DNA from: JAFAVZ01 sp036009105
GTDB lineage: Bacteria; Acidobacteriota; Thermoanaerobaculia; Gp7-AA8
Direction: 5' to 3'
Assembly: GCA_036009105.1 (NCBI GenBank)
Contig: DASYMJ010000266.1
Span: forward strand, 1-50,501
Length of the DNA: 50,501 bases
The position numbers and the translations under genes were made by a program. Shown here in pieces: positions 37,166 through 44,633 of this stretch. How positions within the stretch are numbered: position 1 is the first letter of the stretch; each line of letters opens with the position of its first letter. The notes beneath the pieces were generated by a model. It did not search any database. It had not been told where the DNA came from and saw nothing but the letters and a program-made list of their open reading frames with translations.

Positions 37166-38074
37166 ATGACCGCTGCCGCCGAGCTGCTTCCCCACCCCCA
37201 ATCCGCGCTGTACGAGAGTCTGCTGGAGTTGATCCGGCGCACCTCCACCATCCTGCCGGATGATGTCGTGAGGGCGGTCACCGGGGCGAGGACGCAGGAG
37301 GTGGAAGGGTCGAATGCGGACGTCGCGCTGAACGTGATCGGATGCAACATCGGGTTGGCCAGGGAGAGCTCGCTGCCGCTTTGCCAGGATACGGGCACCA
37401 TCCTCTTCTACGTCCACACGCCGGTGGGGTATGACCAGCTCGACTTCGAGGAGACGGCGGTGGAGGCGGTGCGGGCGGCGACGAAGAAGGGCTACCTGCG
37501 GCAGAACAGCGTCGACAGCATCACGGGGAAGAACACGGGCGACAACACCGGGCCCGGCTCGCCCGTCTTCCACTTTCATCAGTGGCGTGAGGCCCACGTC
37601 GAGGTAAAGCTGATGCTCAAGGGCGGCGGCTGCGAGAACATGAACGCCCAATACTCCCTCCCCCACCCCGACCTTGGCGGCCGCGATCTCAAGGGCGTGG
37701 AGAACGCCATCCTCGACTGCGTCCTCCAGGCTCAGGGCCAGGGCTGCGGGCCGGGCATCCTCGGCGTTTGCATCGGCGGCGATCGCGGCACCGGCTACGG
37801 CTTCGCCAAAGAGCAGCTCCTGCGCACCCTCGACGACACGAACGACGATCCCGTGCTCGCCGAGCTGGAGCAGCGAGTGGTGGAGAAGGCGAATCAATCG
37901 GGCATCGGGCCGATGGGCTTCGGCGGCAAGACGACGCTCCTCGCCTGCAAGATCGGTAAGCAGAACCGGCTGCCGGCCTCGTTCTTCGTCTCCGTCGCCT
38001 ACATGTGCTGGGCGTACCGGCGGCGTGGCGTGAACCTCGACCTGAGCGGCGCCCCCACGGAGTGGCTGTACTGA
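37166..38074 (+). CDS. class I fumarate hydratase (tartrate dehydratase type), alpha subunit
   Basis: 302 residues. The [4Fe-4S] cluster cysteines are in SLPLCQDTG, GGGCENMN and CGPGILGVCIGG, with GPMGFGGKTTLL and a C-terminal tail typical of the alpha chain of two-subunit hydro-lyases. Interconverts fumarate and malate (or acts on tartrate); fumarase is favoured because the next lyase gene also handles fumarate. The stop overlaps the beta-subunit ATG by one base (TGATG). Confidence 0.92.
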   Translation: MTAAAELLPHPQSALYESLLELIRRTSTILPDDVVRAVTGARTQEVEGSNADVALNVIGCNIGLARESSLPLCQDTGTILFYVHTPVGYDQLDFEETAVEAVRAATKKGYLRQNSVDSITGKNTGDNTGPGSPVFHFHQWREAHVEVKLMLKGGGCENMNAQYSLPHPDLGGRDLKGVENAILDCVLQAQGQGCGPGILGVCIGGDRGTGYGFAKEQLLRTLDDTNDDPVLAELEQRVVEKANQSGIGPMGFGGKTTLLACKIGKQNRLPASFFVSVAYMCWAYRRRGVNLDLSGAPTEWLY

Positions 38075-38646
38075 TGGCCGTCGTCAAGCTGACCACACCC
38101 ATCGACGAAGAGACCATCCGCTCGTTGCAGGTTGGCGACAGCGTCTCCATCAGCGGCCGCCTCTACACCGGCCGCGACGCGGTGCATCACCGCATCCACG
38201 AAGGAACCAAGCCGCCGGTCGACCTGGAAGGGCAGATCATCTATCACTGCGGTCCGGTGATGGTGAAGGAGGGCGACCAGTGGGTCTGCAAGGCCGCCGG
38301 CCCCACCACCTCCTCGCGCGAAGAGCCGTACGAGCACGAGGTGATCCGCGACTACAAAATTCGCGGCGTGATCGGCAAGGGCGGAATGGGCGAGAAGACG
38401 CTCGCCGCCTGCAAGCAGTACGGCGCGGTCTACCTGCACGCCATCGGCGGGGCCGCCCAGGTCTGCGCCGCCTCCATCAAGCAGGTGGACGGAGTCGACT
38501 GGCTCGACCTCGGCTCGCCCGAGGCGATCTGGCACCTCTGGGTGGAAGACTTCATGGCCATCGTGACCATGGACGCCCATGGCCGCTCCCTCCACCAGCA
38601 GGTGTTCGAGGAGTCGAAGCAGCGCCTGGCGGCATTGAAGGCCTGA
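38074..38646 (+). CDS. class I fumarate hydratase, beta subunit
   Basis: 190 residues with LQVGDSVSISGRLYTGRDAVHHRI, IIYHCGPVM, GKGGMGEKTLAAC and the C-terminal WVEDFMAIVTMDAHGRSLHQ: the swivelling domain of Fe-S fumarase/tartrate dehydratase. ATG 38074 is fixed by the overlap with the alpha gene. Confidence 0.92.
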   Translation: MAVVKLTTPIDEETIRSLQVGDSVSISGRLYTGRDAVHHRIHEGTKPPVDLEGQIIYHCGPVMVKEGDQWVCKAAGPTTSSREEPYEHEVIRDYKIRGVIGKGGMGEKTLAACKQYGAVYLHAIGGAAQVCAASIKQVDGVDWLDLGSPEAIWHLWVEDFMAIVTMDAHGRSLHQQVFEESKQRLAALKA

Positions 38647-38666
38647 AGGTTGCTCGGAGAGGTGTC

Positions 38667-40073
38667 ATGCGAATCGAACGCGACACCGTCGGCGAAGTAG
38701 CGGTCCCTGATGATGCCCTCTACGGCGGGCAGACCCAGCGGGCCGTGGAGAACTACCCCATCAGCGGGCTGCGCGAGCATCCGCTCTTCATCCGCGCCTT
38801 CGTCCTGCTGAAGAAAGCCGCCGCAATGGCGAACCGGGAGCTCGGCGCGCTCGATGAGGACCGCGCCGCGGCCGTCATCGAGGCATGCGACGCGGTGCTC
38901 GGCAACTTCGAGCAGTACCGGCCGCAGTTTCCGGTCGATGTCTTCCAGGCCGGCGCCGGCACCTCCTTCAACATGAACGTGAACGAGGTGCTGGCGAACC
39001 TGGCCAACGTCTCCCGCGGCGGGACGCTCGGCGAGTACAAACCGGTGCATCCGAACGATCACGTCAACATGTCGCAGTCGACGAACGACGTCTTCCCCAC
39101 CGCCATGCGCGTCTGCGCCGTGATGATGCTCTCGTTGCTGATGCCGGAGCTGACCCGCCTCGGCATCGCCTTCGATGAGAAGGGGCAGGAGTTCGGGGAC
39201 GTGATCAAGTCCGGCCGCACCCACCTGCAGGACGCCGTGCCGGTCACGCTGGGGCAGGAGATGAAAGCGTATGCCGAGGCGTTGAAGCGGGCTACGCGGC
39301 ACCTGCTGGATGCTTCCCATGACGTCTACGTGCTCGGCATCGGAGGCACCGCCGCCGGCACGGGGATGAACGCGCCGCCGCGCTACCGCCACGTGGTGAT
39401 CCGCCACCTCAACGCGCTGACGGCGATGGAGTTCCGGCCCCAGCACGACCTGCGCGAGGCGATGCAATCGCAGCTGCCCATCGTGGCCCTCTCCAGCGCG
39501 CTGCGGAACCTGGCGCTGGAGCTGACGCGCATCACGAACGACCTCCGCCTACTCGCCTCAGGCCCCCAGACCGGCCTGGCGGAGATCATCCTTCCTTCCG
39601 TGCAGCCCGGCTCCTCCATCATGCCCGGCAAGGTCAACCCTTCCATGCTGGAGTGCATGAACCAGCTGCTCTTCCACGTCATCGGCAGCGCGACGGCCAT
39701 CGATTACGCATCGCAAGCCGGCCAGCTCGAACTGAACGTGATGATGCCGCTGATGGCGTTCGAGCTGACCTTCTCCATCGAGATCCTGAAGAACTACCTG
39801 CCGGTCTTCACCGAGAAATGCATCCGCGGCATCAAGGCGGATCGGGAGCGGAGCGAGGCGTACTACATCAGCTCACCCTCGCTGGCCACGGCGCTGAACC
39901 CGGTCATCGGCTATGCGGCGGCGGCGGAGATCGCGAAGGAGTCGGCCAGGAGCGGCCGGCCCATCCCCGACCTGATCCGGGAGCGCAATCTGCTGCCGGA
40001 GGAGAAGATCCGCGAGATTTTCACGCCCGAGTTCCTCGCCGGGCAGGCCGACCGGAGCGACGAGGGGGCATAA
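38667..40073 (+). CDS. aspA: aspartate ammonia-lyase (aspartase/fumarase superfamily)
   Basis: 468 residues with all superfamily boxes: QTQRAVENYPIS, VHPNDHVNMSQSTNDVFPT, SGRTHLQDAVPVTLGQE and the signature GSSIMPGKVNPSMLECMNQ (catalytic Ser loop). Choice between AspA and FumC rests on detail: FPVDVFQAGAGTSFNMN and KKAAAMANRELG are aspartase-like (FumC has FPLAIWQTGSGTQ). The product would be fumarate plus ammonia, feeding the fumarase encoded just upstream. GGAGAGG precedes ATG 38667. A class II fumarase remains possible. Confidence 0.82.
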   Translation: MRIERDTVGEVAVPDDALYGGQTQRAVENYPISGLREHPLFIRAFVLLKKAAAMANRELGALDEDRAAAVIEACDAVLGNFEQYRPQFPVDVFQAGAGTSFNMNVNEVLANLANVSRGGTLGEYKPVHPNDHVNMSQSTNDVFPTAMRVCAVMMLSLLMPELTRLGIAFDEKGQEFGDVIKSGRTHLQDAVPVTLGQEMKAYAEALKRATRHLLDASHDVYVLGIGGTAAGTGMNAPPRYRHVVIRHLNALTAMEFRPQHDLREAMQSQLPIVALSSALRNLALELTRITNDLRLLASGPQTGLAEIILPSVQPGSSIMPGKVNPSMLECMNQLLFHVIGSATAIDYASQAGQLELNVMMPLMAFELTFSIEILKNYLPVFTEKCIRGIKADRERSEAYYISSPSLATALNPVIGYAAAAEIAKESARSGRPIPDLIRERNLLPEEKIREIFTPEFLAGQADRSDEGA

Positions 40074-40074
40074 T
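40069..40074 (+). promoter_or_regulatory. weak -10 candidate before thpR
   Basis: CATAAT overlaps the aspA stop and ends 12 bases before ATG 40087. It could give thpR its own start, but co-transcription with aspA is equally likely. Confidence 0.25.
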
Positions 40075-40086
40075 GCTGCACTCCGA

Positions 40087-40641
40087 ATGCGTCTCTTCCT
40101 GGCTGCCACTTTCCCCGATTCCGTGATCGGTCCGCTCAATGAGCGCCTCACCGCGCTCAAGCCGCGGCTGCCGGCGGCCTCCTGGGTCCGTCCCGACACG
40201 CAGCACCTCACCTTCGCCTTCCTCGGCGAGCAGAAGGAGCAGGTGATCGACACGCTCGCTCCCCTGGTGGAGGCGGAGCTGGACGGCATGCGCCGCTTCG
40301 AGGCGCGCCTGCAGGGCGCCGGCTTCTTCCCCAACCCGCGGCACGCGCGGGTGGGCTGGGTGGGCGTGCAGCCGGAGGAGCGCTTCTGCGACCTGGCCGC
40401 GGCGGTGCGGGCGGCGGTGAAGACGGCCGGCGTGGAGCTCGATCGCGCGGACTTCCGGCCGCATCTGACCATGATGCGCATCCGCGATCCGTGGCCGCCG
40501 GCCTCCATCGACCTCTTTCAGAAGACGATGCGGGAGGTCGATTCAGCGCCGTTCAAGGTCGACGCCGTGACGCTCTTCTCCAGCCGGCTCAACCCGAGCG
40601 GCGCCGTGCACACGCCCGTCCGCCAGTTCCCGCTCACGTGA
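40087..40641 (+). CDS. thpR: RNA 2',3'-cyclic phosphodiesterase (2'-5' RNA ligase family)
   Basis: 184 residues. The two HxT motifs that define the 2H phosphoesterase fold are present: TQHLTFAFLG at about residue 38 and FRPHLTMMRI at about residue 124. MRLFLAATFPDSV is the usual start. Opens 2',3'-cyclic phosphates on RNA ends; role in the cell is uncertain. Its last 99 bases overlap the 3' end of the convergent rlmN gene. Confidence 0.92.
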   Translation: MRLFLAATFPDSVIGPLNERLTALKPRLPAASWVRPDTQHLTFAFLGEQKEQVIDTLAPLVEAELDGMRRFEARLQGAGFFPNPRHARVGWVGVQPEERFCDLAAAVRAAVKTAGVELDRADFRPHLTMMRIRDPWPPASIDLFQKTMREVDSAPFKVDAVTLFSSRLNPSGAVHTPVRQFPLT

Positions 40642-41685
40642 CGCGCGGCTGCGCGGCTCCGCCTTGCCGCGCAACTGTCCGCAGGCCGCCGCGATCTCCC
40701 GCCCCTTCGACCGGCGCACCGTGACCCGCACGCCGTGATTGACCAGCGTGTCGACGAACTTGTCGATGGCCGATTCGCTGGGGCGCTTCATCCACCCCGG
40801 CAGGTTCGGATCGGCGTTGAAGGGGATGGCGTTCACCTTCGCACGGAGGCCGCGGATGAGGTGCGCCAGCGCGATCGCGTCGGATCGCGAATCGTTGTAG
40901 CCGGCCAGCAGCACGTACTCGATGGTGAGCTCGCGCCCCTTCTCCAGCGGGAAGCGGCGCAGGGACGCCATCAGCCGCTCCAGCGGATACTTTTTGGTGA
41001 TGGGCATGATCTCTTCGCGCCGCCGCTGATCGGGCGCGTTGATGGAGATGGCCAGATTCGGATGGCGGGGAAGCCTGGCCAGCTCGTCGAGGCCGGGAAG
41101 GATGCCGGAGGTGGAAACGGTGATGCGCTTCGGCGCCAGGTTGCGATAGAGCACCTCGAGCGTGGTCACGAGATGTTCCATGTTCAGCAGCGGCTCGCCC
41201 ATGCCCATGAACACCACGTTCAGCTGCTCCATCGGTACGGCGTGCTCGTGCCGGATGGTGAAGAACTGGCCGAGCATCTCCGCCGGCGTGAGGTTGCGGC
41301 CCGCGCCGAAGAAGCCGGTGACGCAGAACGTGCAGCCCACCGCACAGCCCGCCTGCGAGGAAAGGCAGATGCTCGTCCGCTCGCCCATCGGCATGTAGAC
41401 CGCCTCGATGCGGTTGCCGTCCACGAGCGTGAACAGATACTTCTGGCTGCCGTCCGCGGCGGGCGTGGTGCGCTCCACGACCTGCGGAAAGTCGAGCGTG
41501 TAGCGCTCGGCCAGGCGCGAGCGGAGCTCCTTCGGGATGTTCGTCATGGCGTCGAACGAATCGACGCCGTGGACGTGCATCCACTCCTCGATCTGCTTCA
41601 CCCGGAAGGCGGGCGACACGACCTCGGCCAGCGCCTGCTCGAGGCGCGGCGGGGGGAGGTCGTAAAGGTTCTCATTCGTCTTCAC
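40543..41685 (-). CDS. rlmN: 23S rRNA (adenine-2503-C2)-methyltransferase
   Basis: Radical SAM enzyme that methylates A2503 of 23S rRNA (and A37 of some tRNAs). 380 residues with CAVGCTFC (cluster motif), GMGEPLLN, ISINAPDQRRREEIMPI and the second catalytic Cys in REIAAACGQLRG near residue 345. The family usually ends shortly after GQLRGK. Here about 35 further residues, rich in Arg and Glu, are read antisense through thpR. ATG 41685 overlaps the upstream small gene by 14 bases. Confidence 0.95.
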   Translation of the reverse strand: MKTNENLYDLPPPRLEQALAEVVSPAFRVKQIEEWMHVHGVDSFDAMTNIPKELRSRLAERYTLDFPQVVERTTPAADGSQKYLFTLVDGNRIEAVYMPMGERTSICLSSQAGCAVGCTFCVTGFFGAGRNLTPAEMLGQFFTIRHEHAVPMEQLNVVFMGMGEPLLNMEHLVTTLEVLYRNLAPKRITVSTSGILPGLDELARLPRHPNLAISINAPDQRRREEIMPITKKYPLERLMASLRRFPLEKGRELTIEYVLLAGYNDSRSDAIALAHLIRGLRAKVNAIPFNADPNLPGWMKRPSESAIDKFVDTLVNHGVRVTVRRSKGREIAAACGQLRGKAEPRSRASRERELADGRVHGAARVEPAGEERHGVDLERR

Positions 41686-42007
41686 TGGCGGCGAGCGGCT
41701 CGACGCGGCGCGCCGTCCGCACCTTTCGCGTCGGGTCGATGCCGAGGGCGCGGAGGAGAGCGAGGTCGTTGACGTTGATGCGGAACTGCACTTCCCGGTC
41801 GTTCTTCACCACCAGCTCCGCGGGCGGAGCCTCGGGCTGTTCTTCATCCTGGCGGTTCAGACCGATGGTGGCGTCGAGGACCACGTACAGGTTGTAGCCC
41901 TCGTCTCTGATTTTCTGAATCTGGCGGTTCACGTCGTCGGAGCCGGAGATCGATTCGTTGATCGCCGTGCCGAGCTCCCGGAGCAGCTGTTTGATTTTGT
42001 CGTCCAC
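41672..42007 (-). CDS. conserved-looking small protein of unknown function
   Basis: 111 residues: MDDKIKQLLRELGTAINESISGSDDVNRQIQKIRDEGYNLYVVLDATIGL, then a Pro/Glu linker and VVKNDREVQFRINVNDLALLRALGIDP. The helical first part and the strand-helix C-terminus look like a real folded protein, and the 14-base overlap with rlmN implies co-translation. I do not recognise a family. GYNLYVVLDATIG is the most distinctive segment. Confidence 0.75.
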   Translation of the reverse strand: MDDKIKQLLRELGTAINESISGSDDVNRQIQKIRDEGYNLYVVLDATIGLNRQDEEQPEAPPAELVVKNDREVQFRINVNDLALLRALGIDPTRKVRTARRVEPLAASEDE

Positions 42008-42080
42008 GGTTGGTGACCACAGTAAACAGGCGCGGCGATCGGGTCAAATCCCGCGGCTGCAAACGTTCGGCCACGGTCGT

Positions 42081-42845
42081 CTACCTCTCGCCGTGCAGCT
42101 CGGCCCAGTACGCCAGATATTTCCAGCGTCCCCACTTCGCGTAACCTCGCAGCATCGTCTTGTCGCTCACCGCCCGCCCGCCGTGATAGGTCTGACGGAC
42201 GAAGCGCCGGAACTCCGTATCGACCGCGATGAAGTCATGCCGCCCGTCCATGGCCAGCAAGTGTGCGGCACCGTACGGACCGATGCCGGGCAGCGCGAGA
42301 TAGCTCGCGAACAGCTCTTCCGTGGACTGCCCCGGATCGCTGATCGCGTCGAGATCGAGGGAGCCGGCGAGGATGCCGGCAGCGAGCCTGTGAATGGACG
42401 TCGCGCGGTAGCCCAGGCGGCAGCGTTCCTTCAGCTCGTCCGGGGTGAATCGGGCGATGTCCTTCGGCGTGGGGAAGCCGCCGTTGCGTCCGCAGACGGC
42501 GACCAGCAGCTCGGCCATCTTGACCGTCTGCGACCACTGCACGTTCGTGGTGAGGATGACCTTGACCACGTCCTCGAAGAGCGTCGGCGCGCAGAGGAGG
42601 CGGCCGAAACCCTGCCGCTCGACCCACGCGTGCGGCTGCGAGTCGCGGGTCAGGGCGATGAACTCGGTGATGTCGATGTCCAGCTGGAACATGCGCGCGA
42701 GCTGCTTGCGGTCGGCGTTGCCTTCGACGTGCAGCGCTTTGCCGTCGTGGGTGATGGCCATGTCGTTGCGGCGCAGCACGCGCTCCTCGGGCGACCAGCG
42801 GAACGGTGCGAGCCGGCGCCAGCCGTGCGACTCGACAGTGGCCAC
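42081..42845 (-). CDS. HhH-GPD DNA glycosylase (AlkA/OGG-like)
   Basis: 254 residues. The N-terminal part resembles AlkA/OGG domain A. The helix-hairpin-helix is LPGIGPYGAAHLLAM, followed by the catalytic Asp in IAVDTEFRRF. GYRATSIHRLAAGI precedes it where OGG-type enzymes have their Lys region, but no Lys is seen there, so a monofunctional glycosylase is likely. Removes alkylated or oxidised bases. The long ORF runs back through tRNA-Cys (42875-42949), so the start must be downstream; GTG 42845 (VATVESHGW) is the best available, without a good Shine-Dalgarno. Confidence 0.83.
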   Translation of the reverse strand: MATVESHGWRRLAPFRWSPEERVLRRNDMAITHDGKALHVEGNADRKQLARMFQLDIDITEFIALTRDSQPHAWVERQGFGRLLCAPTLFEDVVKVILTTNVQWSQTVKMAELLVAVCGRNGGFPTPKDIARFTPDELKERCRLGYRATSIHRLAAGILAGSLDLDAISDPGQSTEELFASYLALPGIGPYGAAHLLAMDGRHDFIAVDTEFRRFVRQTYHGGRAVSDKTMLRGYAKWGRWKYLAYWAELHGER

Positions 42846-42874
42846 GAAGGAGAAGCCGGGCGGGGTGGGAATGA

Positions 42875-42949
<75 letters not shown>

Positions 42950-42979
42950 TCATTGCCAGTTCCAGGCAGCGGGGGAGCG

Positions 42980-43008
42980 AGTGTAGTGAACCGGGTAGGG
43001 GGCGTCAA
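42980..43008 (-). promoter_or_regulatory. sigma-70-type promoter of tRNA-Cys
   Basis: Minus strand: TTGACG (43003-43008), 17 bases, TACACT (42980-42985), upstream of the tRNA at 42949. It matches the tRNA-Pro promoter in layout, which supports both. Confidence 0.72.
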
Positions 43009-43024
43009 TATTCAGTGGCGCCGC

Positions 43025-43126
43025 GTGTCATCCTGGGCCGCGAAGACGGCCGAAGGATCCGTACCTTCAGGCGCGGCGCGAGATCGGTACGGATCCATTC
43101 GCCCTCTGCGGGGCTCAGGATGACAC
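43025..43126. repeat. about 101-bp palindromic element, family E (copy 2, inverted)
   Basis: Begins GTGTCATCCTGGGC and ends CAGGATGACAC. It matches 11064-11164 along its length as the reverse complement. Its right end, read on the minus strand, gives Val-Ser-Ser-stop and closes the AroDE-like gene, as the other copy does for panC. Confidence 0.92.
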
Positions 43127-44473
43127 GTGCACGATCTGGTGCGCGAGCTCGTGCGGCATGTCCTGCCCCGTCATCAAGCGGAACTGGCTGCGCGCCTGCG
43201 CCATCAGCACGTCGCGGCCGTCGATCGTGGTCTGGCCGCGGCGGCGGGCGGAGCGGGCGAGCGGGGTCTGCCCGTCGTTGTAGGCAAAGTCGATGACCAC
43301 CGCGTCGGGGCGCAGGCTGTCCACGTCGAACGGCGAGCCGGCGCCGTCGCGGCCGACCGGCGTCGCGTTGATCACCACGGAGTACGCATCGGCGGAGAAA
43401 CCGGCCAGGGGGAGGAACGGCAGGCGCAGCAAACGGACGGCGAAGGAGCCGCGGTCGAAGCCGCGGTTGACCAGGGTGACGTCGGCGCCGGCCTGCTGCA
43501 GGGCGGCGGCGACGGCGCGGCCGGAGCCGCCGCAGCCGATCACGGCGATGCGTCCGTGCCCGGCCGGATCGATGCCGCGCGCGGAGAGCGTGTCCAGCAC
43601 GCCGTCCGGATCGGTCGTCGCCGCGGTCCAGCGGTCGCCGTCCTTCACGAAGAAGTTCGTGGAGCGGGCGCGGGCCACCATCGGCGTCTTCGACGTAGCC
43701 GCGGCGAGCGCCGTCTCCTTGTGCGGCGAGACGACGCAGAACGCACCGATGGAGAAGCCGAGGGATTCGATGGCGCGGCTTTCCACCACGTGCTCCCAGA
43801 ACGGCTGGAACTCATCGACGTGGAACGGCAGGTAGAGCGAACGGTCGCCCAGCGAGGCGAAGCCGGCATTGTGGAAGCGGGGGGAGAGCGATTGCAGGAC
43901 CGGGCTGCCGACGATGCCGAAGATGCGGTCCACCTCGCGCAGATGCGGCAGGCCGTAGTCGCTCGCGTAGCGCGCCACATCGCCGGCGATGAGCGGCGCG
44001 CCGAGCCACGCGGCGAGGACGCGTGTCCAGAAGCCGATCTCGCCCAGCGCATAGGCGATCACGTCGTCGCGGCCGCAGTCGCGCAGCAGTTGCAGCGGCG
44101 CGAGCTCCTCGCCCGACCGGCGGGCCTCGACCTCGATGCGATAGAAGCGCGCCGGTACGTGGCGCATCCGCTCCAACTCGCGCGTCAGCTCCTCGGCCGT
44201 GGCCGCGCCGCGCCGCAACGTGACCAGGCGCTGGGAGGCAGGGATCCCGCGCAGGACGCGGGCATCGCAGTCCGCCAGCTCCAGCGTCACGAGGTCGCAA
44301 AGCTTCGCGGCCTCGATCAGCATCCGCCGTCGGGAAGGGCCGCGCTCCTGGCAGGAGAAGACGACCAGGCGGTCGCCCAGGCGGGAGCGGTCGACCGGCT
44401 CGCGGACTTCGACCGCGCCGGCGGCCGGGGGAAGCGCCTCGGCAAACGCCGCCATCAGCATCGGAAATGGCAT
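43115..44473 (-). CDS. 3-dehydroquinate dehydratase-like/shikimate dehydrogenase fusion, dehydratase half degenerate
   Basis: 452 residues. The C-terminal half (about 185-452) is shikimate dehydrogenase: GSPVLQSLSPRFHN (shikimate Ser pair), SPHKETAL (catalytic Lys), TTDPDGV (Asp), GCGGSGRAVAAAL (NADP loop), NATPVGRDG. The N-terminal half follows the type I dehydroquinase barrel (CDLVTLELAD, RDDVIAYALGEIGFWTRVLA). But the His of SYHDF is replaced (VTLRRGAAT) and the Schiff-base Lys is absent (FYRIEVEAR), so it should not dehydrate dehydroquinate. The last residues VSS and the stop come from the family E repeat. Confidence 0.85.
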   Translation of the reverse strand: MPFPMLMAAFAEALPPAAGAVEVREPVDRSRLGDRLVVFSCQERGPSRRRMLIEAAKLCDLVTLELADCDARVLRGIPASQRLVTLRRGAATAEELTRELERMRHVPARFYRIEVEARRSGEELAPLQLLRDCGRDDVIAYALGEIGFWTRVLAAWLGAPLIAGDVARYASDYGLPHLREVDRIFGIVGSPVLQSLSPRFHNAGFASLGDRSLYLPFHVDEFQPFWEHVVESRAIESLGFSIGAFCVVSPHKETALAAATSKTPMVARARSTNFFVKDGDRWTAATTDPDGVLDTLSARGIDPAGHGRIAVIGCGGSGRAVAAALQQAGADVTLVNRGFDRGSFAVRLLRLPFLPLAGFSADAYSVVINATPVGRDGAGSPFDVDSLRPDAVVIDFAYNDGQTPLARSARRRGQTTIDGRDVLMAQARSQFRLMTGQDMPHELAHQIVHVSS

Positions 44474-44525
44474 TTTTGAGAAGGACTCAATTCAGGAGTG
44501 TCGGGCGCCGAAAATCCCCTACCCG

Positions 44526-44575
44526 GAGTTCAGCGGGTGGCGGGCGGCGGGCAGCGAGCAGCGAGCGGCGCTGCC
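44526..44575. repeat. heptamer-array hairpin, CGGGCGG/CGAGCAG type
   Basis: Left arm of 7-base units (CGGGTGG, CGGGCGG, CGGGCAG, CGAGCAG) with a short inverted right arm CGCTGCCCGCC. Lies in the 160-base divergent gap between the AroDE-like gene and the caspase operon, which otherwise holds only the operon's leader. Confidence 0.7.
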
Positions 44576-44633
44576 CGCCTTCAGAGAGGGGTATCATTAA
44601 GGATCGCGTCCGTCTAATCGCCGGGAGGATTCT

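Noticed and set aside
44465..44485. TTGAG-AAGG-ACTCAA near the AroDE-like start as a second HAIR site
   Set aside because: The half-sites are only four bases apart, not seven, and one arm is incomplete.
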